A stretch of 37,597 nucleotides of DNA from Clostridia bacterium. Its GTDB lineage: Bacteria; Bacillota_A; Clostridia; Oscillospirales; CAG-272. Under the pieces are notes generated by a model. That model was not told the DNA's origin and did no database searches. It saw only the letters and a list, made by a program, of their open reading frames with translations. How positions within the stretch are numbered: the first letter of the stretch is position 1; every line of letters begins with the position of its first letter. This document shows positions 7,912 to 15,661 of this stretch, piece after piece. A program made the translations under genes and the position numbers. The stretch is from NCBI GenBank assembly GCA_017632155.1, contig JAGBRZ010000168.1:1-37597 (forward strand). The letters run 5' to 3'.

Positions 7912-8604
7912 ATGAAAATAACTTGGCTCGGACAAGCGGGCTTATTATTCGAGCGCGGCGGAGTTTCCGTCATGATCGATCCCTACTTGTCGAATTACGT
8001 AGAAAAGGTTCAGCCCGCGAATTATCGCCGCTCTCCCGTCAACGAAGCGTTTTTCAATATCGATCCCGATATTATGATCTTTACCCACGACCACATCGAC
8101 CACTACGACCCCGAAACTGCCCCCGTTTTCTTCAAGAAATCAAGAAAGCCGATGTCCGTCCTCGGACCTACCTCCGTCCGCGCGAAGGCTATGGGCGACC
8201 TCTGCGGTCAGAATTACATTCTCTTTGATAAATACACAAGTGTAACGCTCGAGGGATTTATCTTCACCGCCGTCCGCGCGGCGCATAGCGACCCTTATGC
8301 GATCGGTGTTGTCATCGAGGATACCGTCGAAAATAAGGTCTATTACGTCACGGGCGACACGCTTTATAACAGTAAAATTTTCGATAGCCTGCCCGACACG
8401 GGGCGCAATATCGACGTCCTCTTCTTGCCCATCAACGGCGTTGGCAACAATATGAATATGGCAGATGCCGCGCGATTTGCCAAGAAAATACACGCAATGA
8501 CGGTCGTTCCGCTCCATTTCGGAATGTTCGACTCGCTTGACCCGAAGGATTTCCCCTGCAGAAATAAAGTGATTCCCGAAATCTGGGAAGAGATTGAGGT
8601 ATAA
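7912..8604 (+). CDS. UlaG-like metallo-beta-lactamase-fold hydrolase
   Basis: The 230-residue protein starts with the hallmark WLGQAG strand and carries the metal motif THDHIDHYD (His59, His61, Asp63, His64), then further ligands in AAHSDPYAIG, the GDT segment and VPLHFGMF. This is the UlaG-like branch of the metallo-beta-lactamase fold, which includes L-ascorbate-6-phosphate lactonase; other members hydrolyse lactones or phosphodiesters. AGGAG at 7897-7901 supports the start. The stop codon lies 2 nt before the next gene, a galactonate dehydratase-like enzyme, so hydrolysis of a sugar lactone to an aldonate is a sensible but unproven role. Confidence 0.75.
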   Translation: MKITWLGQAGLLFERGGVSVMIDPYLSNYVEKVQPANYRRSPVNEAFFNIDPDIMIFTHDHIDHYDPETAPVFFKKSRKPMSVLGPTSVRAKAMGDLCGQNYILFDKYTSVTLEGFIFTAVRAAHSDPYAIGVVIEDTVENKVYYVTGDTLYNSKIFDSLPDTGRNIDVLFLPINGVGNNMNMADAARFAKKIHAMTVVPLHFGMFDSLDPKDFPCRNKVIPEIWEEIEV

Positions 8605-8606
8605 AA

Positions 8607-9767
8607 ATGAAGGTTATTGACGTTAAAACTTTTGCGGTCGATTGCTTCCGCACGAATTGGATGTTCGTCAAGGTCTACACCGACGAGGGCATCGACGGCG
8701 TGGGCGAGGCGACGCTTGAATATAAGGAAAAGGCGCTCATCGGCGCGGTTGAGCACATCAAGGAATATCTCGTCGGCAAGGATCCGCGCACGATCGAAAA
8801 GCATTTTCACGACATCTATCGCGATGCATATTGGCGCGGCGGACCCGTGCTTATGAGCGCGCTTTCTGCCGTTGAGATGGCTCTTTGGGATATCCTCGGT
8901 AAGTCGCTCGGCGTGCCCGTTTATCAGCTTCTCGGCGGAAAGGTTAATGAAAAATGCCGCATTTACGTAAACGGATGGTTCGCGGGCGCAAAAACCCCCG
9001 AGGAATTTGCCGAAAAGGCAAAGATTGCAGTAAAACGCGGTGTCACGGCAATGAAGTGGGATCCCTTCGGCAAGAGCTATCTTGAAATTTCCAATAAGGA
9101 TCTTGATACCGCTCTGCGCAACATCGCGGCAGTTCGCGAGGCAGTCGGCGACAAGGTCGACCTTCTCATCGAGGGTCACGGCAGATTCAACGTGCCCACG
9201 GGCATCAAGATCGCAAAGCTGATCGAGGAATTCAAGCCGATGTTCTTTGAAGAACCCACGCCGCCCGATAATCTCGAAGCCCTCAAGGCGGTTCGCGATA
9301 AATCCCCCGTTGCAATTTCGGCGGGTGAGCGACTTTACTGCCTCAAGGATTTCAAGGATCTCTTCGAAATGCGCGCCGCCGACTTTATTCAGCCCGACGT
9401 CAGCCACGCGGGCGGAATTATGGAGCTCAAAAAGATTGCGGCAATGGCGGAAACCTATTATATCCCCTTTGCACCGCATAACCCCTCGGGCCCCGTTGCA
9501 AACGCGGCAACCCTCCAGCTTGCCGCTTGCTGCCCGAATTTCTCGATCCTTGAAATTATGTATAGCGACGTGACATGGAGAGCAGATGTTACAAACGAGT
9601 CGCTTGAATACGCAGACGGATATATCACAATCCCCGACAAGCCCGGTCTCGGCATCGAGATCAACGAGGAGGAGTGCCTGAAGCATCCCTATCAGCCGCA
9701 CACCCTCCGCCACTACACGGGCGCGCTGACCGACATCCGTCCGCCCGAAACGGCTTTCTATTTCTGA
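8607..9767 (+). CDS. Mandelate racemase/enolase-superfamily sugar-acid dehydratase, D-galactonate dehydratase-like
   Basis: The 386-residue protein has an N-terminal capping domain (to about 115) and a TIM barrel. Barrel motifs match galactonate dehydratase: IEGHGR (residues 188-193), FFEEP (213-217), SAGER (238-242), QPDVSHAGG (262-270) and APHNPSGP (289-296). Known members dehydrate aldonates such as D-galactonate to 2-keto-3-deoxy acids using Mg2+. The first metal ligand, normally Asp in DFHGR, is Glu189 here. GAGG lies before the start, and the gene begins 2 nt after the previous stop. Related substrates (other aldonates) are possible. Confidence 0.8.
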   Translation: MKVIDVKTFAVDCFRTNWMFVKVYTDEGIDGVGEATLEYKEKALIGAVEHIKEYLVGKDPRTIEKHFHDIYRDAYWRGGPVLMSALSAVEMALWDILGKSLGVPVYQLLGGKVNEKCRIYVNGWFAGAKTPEEFAEKAKIAVKRGVTAMKWDPFGKSYLEISNKDLDTALRNIAAVREAVGDKVDLLIEGHGRFNVPTGIKIAKLIEEFKPMFFEEPTPPDNLEALKAVRDKSPVAISAGERLYCLKDFKDLFEMRAADFIQPDVSHAGGIMELKKIAAMAETYYIPFAPHNPSGPVANAATLQLAACCPNFSILEIMYSDVTWRADVTNESLEYADGYITIPDKPGLGIEINEEECLKHPYQPHTLRHYTGALTDIRPPETAFYF

Positions 9768-9775
9768 GGTGCGAG

Positions 9776-10555
9776 ATGAAAAGTGTACTTATCACCGGCG
9801 CGACGATCAACACGGGCGTTGCGATAGTTGAAAAATTCGCCTCGGAGGGCAAAAACATCGTCTTCACGGGCAGAGATCCCGAAAAGGTCGCCGAGGCAGA
9901 GAAGAAGTATCGCGCAAAATTCCCGAATGTAACCATTATCGGCTGCGCCATAGATTCGCTCCTCGACGAGCGTACCGTTGACGAGGAAGGCGTCGAGGAA
10001 TTGTTTGCTTTCCTTGACAAAAAGGGCATTTTCATCGAAACCCTTGTCCTCAACGCCGCCGATCAGGGGCTTGGACAGAAGATCTTTGAGAATCCGCTAA
10101 CCGACTTGATGAAGGTCATCAACACCAACGTTGTTTGGAACTATTGCATCTCGGAGCACGCGGCGGCAAGAATGAAGGAGCAGGGCGGCGGAAATATCGT
10201 GTTTATCAACTCGAACACAGCATACCGCGCCATCCCCGACCGCGTGGCATACGTTGCCTCAAAGGGCGGTCAGCTCGGCTTGATGCGCGCGCTTGCAATT
10301 GATCTCGGAAAGTATAATATCCGTGTCAACGCAGTGCTTCCGGGTATGATCAGAACCGACCGCTGGGAGAAGAATCCCGATTTCTACCGCGACGTTCCTT
10401 CACGTTTCACCCCCATCGGAGATGTTGCCGACGGCGCGGACATTGCAGACGCCGTTTGGTACTTCGCCGAGTGCGCCCGCAACACCACCGGCGCGGAGCT
10501 CGTCGTCGACGGCGGCAATACGGTTCAGCTTTATCCTATCATTCCAAAGGAGTAA
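9776..10555 (+). CDS. Short-chain dehydrogenase/reductase
   Basis: The start at ATG 9776 (259 residues) is chosen because GAGGTG precedes it and the Rossmann motif TGATINTG (7-14) then sits at the usual place; longer in-frame starts run back into the dehydratase gene. The NAA segment (93-95), the catalytic Ser146 (NSN), and Tyr159/Lys163 in YVASK complete a classical SDR active site. It probably oxidises or reduces a sugar, sugar acid or polyol with NAD(P)H. It starts 8 nt after the dehydratase stop and 3 nt separate its own stop from the next gene, so it is translationally linked to both. Confidence 0.85.
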   Translation: MKSVLITGATINTGVAIVEKFASEGKNIVFTGRDPEKVAEAEKKYRAKFPNVTIIGCAIDSLLDERTVDEEGVEELFAFLDKKGIFIETLVLNAADQGLGQKIFENPLTDLMKVINTNVVWNYCISEHAAARMKEQGGGNIVFINSNTAYRAIPDRVAYVASKGGQLGLMRALAIDLGKYNIRVNAVLPGMIRTDRWEKNPDFYRDVPSRFTPIGDVADGADIADAVWYFAECARNTTGAELVVDGGNTVQLYPIIPKE

Positions 10556-10558
10556 GTT

Positions 10559-12001
10559 GTGAAAATAAAAGTCAACCGTTCCGAAAAGCTCGGAAGATAT
10601 ATTGATCCCACGAAGTGGCAAAACAGCACTCTGCGATATTCGCCGCCCGAGGATTTCCCCGCTTATATGGCAAAAGAGATCGGCAGAGCCGAGATCATGC
10701 GCGTTTGGATCACCCTTGACGAGTATTGGGATTACAGAACGAATGAGTTCTATCCCGATTACGATATCGGTGTCGCGCGCTATCCCGCAGAGGAGCTCCA
10801 TTACCCCTACGATTGGAAAAACATCGTCCCTGCACCGTCGGGTACGCGATTCAAAGCCTACCTTACCTCCCACGCAAAAGAGGCGGACGAGCTTCTGCTC
10901 AACGTCCGCCGCCTTGAGCGCGAGGTTTCGGATGGCGCGATAACATACGATCAGTATGAAACTATATTCGAGAAGTCTGTCGAATATTGTAAGGAGCTCG
11001 CGCCGAATATCCGCTATATCGAGTGCTGTAACGAGGTCGATATCCGTTCTTTCGGACTTCTGAACGCCGAGGAATACGTAAAGATCTACCTTTGCGCCCA
11101 CCGCGCGGTCAAGAGGCTCAACGAAAAGCATAATTATGAACTTCCCCTCGAGCTCGGCGGCTTCGCGGCGGCGCACCCGATCACTGTTTGGGATATGATG
11201 CGCGAGATAGTTGAAAAGCTCAAAGATGCGGGCGTTGAGATGGAGTTTTATTCCTATCACCACTACGACACAGGCGCGACGGCAAATCTTATCTCGAAAA
11301 AGAATTATGAAGTCGCACGTCTTTCGGGAGTGAACAAGCTTCGCCATATTTTGAAGCTCCATAACGAAATGCTTGCTGATTTCGGTCTGCCGAAGAGAAA
11401 GGTATTTCTCAACGAGCTTGGCAGAGCAAAGACCACGGGCATCGACGGCGACTCGATCTACAATGCCGCGGGGCTTATTACATATCTCCTCGCGCTCGGA
11501 TGCGAGGATGAGCCCGAGCTTTACCCCTTCCCCTGGTGCACCTTCCACAATCCGAATCTGCAGATATCCTACACGCAGTTCCTGCTTTGCGATGACGGAA
11601 GCTACGCGATGACACCGAACGGTGTTGCGATCAAGATGCTCCACAGCATCGCGGGCGAGCGCCTCGGCGTCAGCATATCGGAAAACTCCGCGCGCGATCT
11701 TGAATATTGCGCCGTTGCCGCAGAGGACGAAAAGGGAATCTTCGTCCTTGCCGTCAACCCTTCGGGCGAGCCCGATATCGGCGAGCTTGAAATTGAGGGT
11801 ATGCCCGAGGGCGAGTACGTCATCAAAGGTCACCTTTGTGACGCAAAGCACAACAACTGTGTGACTTGTCCCGCATGCGACGGCAAAACGCTCGAGCAGA
11901 CGGGCGAAGCCATCCGCAAGGTCGGCGCAGACGGAGTTTTCAGGCACGTATTTTCGCTTGAAAATTACGCGTTTGTGCTTTATAGGATAGAAAAAGTATA
12001 A
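10559..12001 (+). CDS. Clan GH-A glycoside hydrolase-like protein (GH39-like)
   Basis: The 480-residue protein starts at GTG 10559, with GGAG inside the end of the preceding gene. It has no signal peptide. Clan GH-A hallmarks are recognisable: IECCNEVD puts a likely acid/base Glu at 159, YSYHHYD lies at 231-237, and VFLNELGRA puts a likely nucleophile Glu at 286. A C-terminal beta domain follows (IFVLAVNPSGEPD from about 390). The acid/base motif is NEVD rather than NEP, which is unusual, and two long helical insertions are present. It may be a beta-xylosidase/iduronidase-like GH39 relative. The MITE starts 8 nt after the stop. Confidence 0.6.
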   Translation: MKIKVNRSEKLGRYIDPTKWQNSTLRYSPPEDFPAYMAKEIGRAEIMRVWITLDEYWDYRTNEFYPDYDIGVARYPAEELHYPYDWKNIVPAPSGTRFKAYLTSHAKEADELLLNVRRLEREVSDGAITYDQYETIFEKSVEYCKELAPNIRYIECCNEVDIRSFGLLNAEEYVKIYLCAHRAVKRLNEKHNYELPLELGGFAAAHPITVWDMMREIVEKLKDAGVEMEFYSYHHYDTGATANLISKKNYEVARLSGVNKLRHILKLHNEMLADFGLPKRKVFLNELGRAKTTGIDGDSIYNAAGLITYLLALGCEDEPELYPFPWCTFHNPNLQISYTQFLLCDDGSYAMTPNGVAIKMLHSIAGERLGVSISENSARDLEYCAVAAEDEKGIFVLAVNPSGEPDIGELEIEGMPEGEYVIKGHLCDAKHNNCVTCPACDGKTLEQTGEAIRKVGADGVFRHVFSLENYAFVLYRIEKV

Positions 12002-12009
12002 AAGTTATG
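12002..12009 (+). repeat. Target-site duplication, left copy
   Basis: aaagttat, identical to 12245-12252, immediately outside the left terminal inverted repeat of the MITE. Confidence 0.85.
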
Positions 12010-12244
12010 GCTCTGTCCTAACAAATGACAGATAATTATGTTTTTTAGGGGACCCCCCACTTGTGTGTTCCCCTCTTTGCAAAGCTGCGCTTCGCAAATT
12101 CACCCCTCGTGGCGCTTATGAGCTTTGGGGTATTTCGACCTCTGCGGAGGTCGACCAACGCCACGCGGCGTTGGATTCGCGGTCGCTTTTTGAAAAAAGC
12201 GACGCAAAAACTTTCAAATATCAGTCGTTTTGCGTGACAGAGCC
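12010..12244. mobile_element. 235-bp MITE-like non-autonomous element
   Basis: The ends are ggctctgtc (12010-12018) and gacagagcc (12236-12244), a perfect 9-bp terminal inverted repeat that extends imperfectly to about 29 bp (21 of 29 matches by hand). A perfect 8-bp direct repeat flanks it. The interior has no credible gene but several hairpins: tcgacct...aggtcga (about 12137-12154), ccaacgcc...ggcgttgg, and gtcgctttttt-type stem near 12182-12203. GGCTCTGT-type ends with an 8-bp duplication are typical of ISL3 or IS1595-type transposases, which is an inference. It sits inside an operon, between the GH-like gene and the FAD gene. Confidence 0.85.
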
Positions 12245-12252
12245 AAAGTTAT
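12245..12252 (+). repeat. Target-site duplication, right copy
   Basis: aaagttat, identical to 12002-12009, immediately outside the right terminal inverted repeat. Confidence 0.85.
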
Positions 12253-12270
12253 TTACAAGGCGAAAAGATA

Positions 12271-13563
12271 ATGGAAAAGCTTACATACACAAATAATATA
12301 TCATACCTCGGCGAATACGAGGTTTGCGTTATAGGCGGCGGTCCTGCGGGAGTTTGCGCGGCTATTGAGGCGGCTCGCGAGGGCAAAAAGACCGTTATCG
12401 TTGAGTCCACGGGTATGCTCGGCGGTATGGCGACGGCCGCTCTGGTCGGTCCCTTTATGACCTGCTATGACAGCAAGGGGGAGGAGAGAGTTGTTCGCGG
12501 ACTTTTTGACGAGATCGTTGAGCGCACTATTGCAATCGGCGGCGCACTATCGCCCGACGATACCGATGCGCCGAGCGTTTATACCTCCTTTCTCAAAAAG
12601 TACCACCGCCGCGTCACTCCCTTCGATTCATACGCGCTCCAGCTCACACTCGACAGAATGTGCATCGAGGCGGGCGTTGAGATCTTCCTTTATACAAAAT
12701 ACGTTGACAGCGTTTGCAAAGACGGCGCGATCGACTCGATCGTTCTTGCCGCGCCCGAGGGGATTGTTGCCCTAAAGGCGAAGCTCTATGTTGACTGCAC
12801 GGGTAACGCGGACGTTGCCGAGAAATCGGGCGTTGAGACCTGGTGTGGCTCGGAGGACGGTATGCTTCCTCAGCCCGGCACCCTCTTCTTTGAGGTTGAC
12901 GATGCCGATGACGAGGCATTCCTCGGCAGAGGAACACGTCCAAAACAGCCAACAAAATGCTACAGAAAGCCGATCCCCGGCACCTACAAGATCAACCATT
13001 ACCGTGTTTACGGTGTCAACGCCAACAGCGCGCGCAGTATGACGGATGCTCACATCGAGGCACGCGAGCAGGTTCTTGATTCATACAGAGATCTGCTTGA
13101 AACCGAGGGATTTGAGCACTGCAAGATCACGCAGGTTGCTCCCGTTCTCGGCATCCGCGAGTCGCGCCACATCGTTGGCAAGTACCGCCTCACGGTGAAC
13201 GATATCTCCGAGGGCGTGTTCTTTGACGATACTGTTGTTGTCTTCGGCTATGGAATGGACGTTCACAGCCGTGACGGTCAGATCTCGGGCGGTTTCCACG
13301 GCAAGGTCGCGCCCAAATATACGATTCCTTACCGCTCACTCGTTCCCGAGGGATGCACAAACCTTCTTGTTGCGGGCAGACCGATCTCTGCGGAGTCGCA
13401 GGCGGCGGGCGCATTCCGCGTAATTCCCGCTTGTATGGCAATGGGTCAGGCGGCGGGTCAGGCTTGCGCCATCGCAATTGACAAAAATTGCACCGTCGGC
13501 GATGTCGATATAGACCTTCTCCGCGAAAATCTCCGCGCACACGGGGCGATAGTTGATTATTAA
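12271..13563 (+). CDS. FAD-dependent oxidoreductase
   Basis: The 430-residue protein carries the dinucleotide-binding motif VIGGGPAG (20-27) followed by the acidic end of the second strand (VIVES), GMLGGMATAAL, a DCTGNADVAEKSG segment in the middle, and the C-terminal FAD-contacting NLLVAGRPISAESQA...ACMAMGQAAG. This pattern is the FAD_oxidored family, found in sugar and sugar-acid gene clusters; the substrate is unknown. Its ribosome binding site is weak (AAGG at about 12258). Before the MITE inserted, it was probably the last gene of the operon starting at 6432; expression now depends on read-through of the MITE or a promoter in it. Confidence 0.85.
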   Translation: MEKLTYTNNISYLGEYEVCVIGGGPAGVCAAIEAAREGKKTVIVESTGMLGGMATAALVGPFMTCYDSKGEERVVRGLFDEIVERTIAIGGALSPDDTDAPSVYTSFLKKYHRRVTPFDSYALQLTLDRMCIEAGVEIFLYTKYVDSVCKDGAIDSIVLAAPEGIVALKAKLYVDCTGNADVAEKSGVETWCGSEDGMLPQPGTLFFEVDDADDEAFLGRGTRPKQPTKCYRKPIPGTYKINHYRVYGVNANSARSMTDAHIEAREQVLDSYRDLLETEGFEHCKITQVAPVLGIRESRHIVGKYRLTVNDISEGVFFDDTVVVFGYGMDVHSRDGQISGGFHGKVAPKYTIPYRSLVPEGCTNLLVAGRPISAESQAAGAFRVIPACMAMGQAAGQACAIAIDKNCTVGDVDIDLLRENLRAHGAIVDY

Positions 13564-13576
13564 TAATTAAAACAAA

Positions 13577-13616
13577 AAACTCGGATATTTTGAAGAACTT
13601 CAAGATATCCGAGTTT
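13577..13616. terminator. Bidirectional terminator at the end of the FAD gene
   Basis: An imperfect 18-bp hairpin, aaactcggatat... / ...atatccgagttt. Rightward it follows the FAD gene; leftward (minus strand) it ends with a long T-run and would stop the RNA begun at the promoter 13660-13688. Confidence 0.8.
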
Positions 13617-13653
13617 ATTTATGCGGCACTTAACATTAATTTACACAACGCCA
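13577..13653 (-). ncRNA. Candidate short RNA of about 75-80 nt
   Basis: A perfect extended sigma-A promoter at 13660-13688 fires leftward and only about 40 nt lies between its start point and the terminator stem. The transcript would hold an ATG-initiated 11-codon frame (MALCKLMLSAA) without a ribosome binding site, so it is more likely noncoding. No known family is recognised. Confidence 0.45.
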
Positions 13654-13659
13654 TTTACC

Positions 13660-13688
13660 ATTATATCACACACTTATCAAGATGTCAA
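13660..13688 (-). promoter_or_regulatory. Leftward consensus promoter
   Basis: On the minus strand: TTGACA (13683-13688), 17-nt spacer ending TGA (extended -10), TATAAT (13660-13665). It points away from the larger RNA at 13798. Confidence 0.75.
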
Positions 13689-13762
13689 GCACAAATTCGT
13701 CATAGTACCTAAATTCTGCGAATTATACAAAAAATAATTGTATACTTTGTGGAATTTGCATA

Positions 13763-13791
13763 TTGCAAAGCAGAAAAAGATGTGCTATAAT
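13763..13791 (+). promoter_or_regulatory. Promoter of the 430-nt RNA
   Basis: TTGCAA (13763-13768), 17-nt spacer ending TGC (extended -10), TATAAT (13786-13791). Confidence 0.7.
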
Positions 13792-13797
13792 ATAGTC

Positions 13798-14234
13798 ACA
13801 GGAAAGGAAGGTACGGGCCAATGTACAACTAAAGTACAGACTCACAAAGAATCCGCTTGAATAACTCGATGCTGTGGCGAAGGATCACGGGTCGAAAAGA
13901 CGCAGAGCCGGGAGGCTTAAATAAAGATCAAGCCCGCGTGTAAAGGACACGGAGTGAAGGATCAATTAATATAAATAAGGTTCAAGCAGAAACTTTGAAA
14001 AATTTGAGTCGCAGGAAAACCTTCGCCTTTATCCGAATCAAAGATGCGCAAAAAAGCATATGGGAATTCTCCTTAGAGAAAAAGTAATTAGATGCTTTTG
14101 AATGGCGTGATGTGAAGGAAAAGGTAGATGAAGAAAGAGAGGATATACAAATGATGTTAGATACCAAGATCGAACACAAATGACCCTTGACTGGCAGGTG
14201 TAAAGAAACCGCAGTCAAGGGTCATTTGTTTTTT
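13798..14234 (+). ncRNA. Structured RNA of about 430 nt, family not recognised
   Basis: The stretch has an extended -10 promoter just upstream and ends with an 18-bp hairpin plus six T residues. No rightward frame longer than a few tens of codons exists, and no ribosome-bound start is apparent. Local helices include tgtac/gtaca (13823-13839), ggctt/aagcc (13914-13934) and cgtgt-aaagg-acacg (13937-13951). The segment gtcgaaaagacgcagagccgggaggctta (in part 13891-13919) looks densely structured. It does not match what I know of tmRNA, RNase P, SRP or 6S RNA. It ends 74 nt upstream of fprA, which has its own promoter, so a cis-leader role is unlikely. Confidence 0.6.
14176..14234 (+). terminator. 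Very strong terminator of the 430-nt RNA
   Basis: A perfect 18-bp stem (14176-14193 with 14212-14229) encloses an 18-nt loop and is followed by a T-run to 14234. Confidence 0.9.
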
Positions 14235-14255
14235 GTTTTGGTAATACTTTTCCCC

Positions 14256-14284
14256 TTGACATGGGGCTTTTTTTGTGTTAAAAT
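14256..14284 (+). promoter_or_regulatory. Promoter of fprA
   Basis: TTGACA (14256-14261), 17-nt spacer, TAAAAT (14279-14284). The -35 box lies in the loop of a small cccc/gggg inverted repeat (14252-14266), a possible operator. Confidence 0.75.
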
Positions 14285-14307
14285 ATAATAAAAAACGGAG
14301 TACATAA

Positions 14308-15636
14308 ATGATAAAATACATTGGCGTAAATGACAGAGAAATAGATCTTTTTGAGGGTCAGTACGTTGTTCCGAACGGAATGGCTTACAATTCTTACGTT
14401 ATTATAGATGAAAAAATTGCTGTTTTTGACACGGTCGACGCACGCTTCGGCGGCGAGTGGATGGTAAATCTCAAATCTGCGCTTGATGGCAGAACCCCCG
14501 ATTACCTCATCGTTCAGCACATGGAGCCCGACCATTCATCGAACATAAATCTTTTTGCTGATGAGTTCCCGAATGCAACGATTGTTGCATCCGAACGCGC
14601 TTTTGTTATGATGAAGCAGTTCTTCGGCAGAGATTATGCAGACCGCCGCATCGTTATCGCGGATGGTGACACTCTCAACCTCGGTTCGCATACCCTTAAC
14701 TTCATCGGCGCAGCAATGATCCATTGGCCCGAGGTAATGATGACCTACGAATCGAGCGAAAAGGTGCTCTTTTCCGCAGACGGATTCGGCAAATTCGGCG
14801 CACTTGATGCCGATGAGGATTGGGCTTGCGAGGCGAGAAGATACTATTTCGGCATCGTCGGCAAGTACGGCGCGCAGGTGCAGAAGCTGCTTTCGAAGGC
14901 TTCGAAGCTTGAAATTACAAAGATCTGCCCCCTCCACGGCCCCATTTTGACCGAAAATCTCGGTTATTACATCGATCTTTACAACACTTGGTCGAGCTAC
15001 GGCGTCGAAAGCGAGGGCGTTGCGATCGCGTACACCAGCGTTTACGGCAACACCAAAAAGGCGGCACTTCTGCTTGCCGATGAGCTTCGTGCACTCGGTT
15101 GCCCCAAGGTTGCCGTCAGCGATCTTGCGCGCGATGACAGTGCCGAGGCACTTGAGGATGCTTTCCGCTACGGCAAGCTCGTTCTTGCAACAACGACGTA
15201 TCAGGGCGACATTTTCCCCTTTATGCATAATTTCATCCACGCACTCGTCGAGCACGGATATCAGAACCGCACCGTGGGTATAATAGAAAACGGAAGCTGG
15301 GCGCCTCTGGCGGCAAAGAAGATGAAGGCAATGCTTGCCGAGTGCAAGGACATCACCTTCACCGACACCACCGTCACCGTCCGCTCGGCCGTGACCGACG
15401 CGAACCGTGATGAGATCAAAAAGCTCGCCCGCGAGCTCGTCGGCGCTTCCGAAAACGATGAAAAGGAAGAGAATAGCGTGAAATACGTATGTGAAATCTG
15501 CGGTTACGAATATGACGAGTCCGGCGGCGATCCCGATAACGGAATCCCCGCCGGCACAAAGTTCGAGGATCTCCCCGAGGACTGGACCTGCCCCCTCTGC
15601 GGAGTTGGTAAGGAGAATTTTTCTAAGGAAGAATAA
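14308..15636 (+). CDS. fprA: A-type flavoprotein (flavodiiron protein) with C-terminal rubredoxin domain
   Basis: The 442-residue protein reduces O2 or NO in the cytoplasm and protects anaerobes. The N-terminal metallo-beta-lactamase-like domain has the diiron ligands in HMEPDH (His71, Glu73, Asp75, His76), His139, Asp158 and His210. A flavodoxin domain starts at about 239 with the FMN loop TSVYGNTK. A rubredoxin domain fills the last 50 residues: CEICGY and CPLCGVGK supply the four iron-binding cysteines, so the electron donor is fused to the enzyme. CGGAG precedes the ATG, and the gene is monocistronic, between its own promoter and a terminator shared with the convergent PHP gene. Stand-alone rubredoxin is the more usual arrangement in Clostridia. 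Confidence 0.95.
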   Translation: MIKYIGVNDREIDLFEGQYVVPNGMAYNSYVIIDEKIAVFDTVDARFGGEWMVNLKSALDGRTPDYLIVQHMEPDHSSNINLFADEFPNATIVASERAFVMMKQFFGRDYADRRIVIADGDTLNLGSHTLNFIGAAMIHWPEVMMTYESSEKVLFSADGFGKFGALDADEDWACEARRYYFGIVGKYGAQVQKLLSKASKLEITKICPLHGPILTENLGYYIDLYNTWSSYGVESEGVAIAYTSVYGNTKKAALLLADELRALGCPKVAVSDLARDDSAEALEDAFRYGKLVLATTTYQGDIFPFMHNFIHALVEHGYQNRTVGIIENGSWAPLAAKKMKAMLAECKDITFTDTTVTVRSAVTDANRDEIKKLARELVGASENDEKEENSVKYVCEICGYEYDESGGDPDNGIPAGTKFEDLPEDWTCPLCGVGKENFSKEE

Positions 15637-15660
15637 AAAGGAGCCGAAAGGCTCCTTTTT
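15635..15660. terminator. Bidirectional terminator between fprA and the convergent PHP gene
   Basis: aaaaaggagcc-gaaa-ggctccttttt, an 11-bp stem with a GNRA-type loop. Confidence 0.9.
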
Positions 15661-15661
15661 A

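Noticed and set aside
8364..9713. Long leftward open frame of 449 codons
   Set aside because: It lies wholly opposite the clear dehydratase and part of the UlaG-like gene, has no ribosome binding site, and its protein has no recognisable pattern.
10400..11947. Long leftward open frame of 515 codons
   Set aside because: It is antisense to the SDR and second GH-A gene, whose motifs are convincing; it is a by-product of codon bias.
12063..12296. Small rightward frame crossing the MITE
   Set aside because: It starts inside the MITE and runs over the target duplication into the FAD gene start; no ribosome binding site or protein pattern.
13876..13935. Cyclic-di-GMP class I riboswitch, because of gacgcagagccggg
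   Set aside because: The short string resembles the conserved GACGCAAAGCC but the paired stem before it and the later ggtagcggg-type segment are missing, and the RNA has its own terminator 300 nt downstream.
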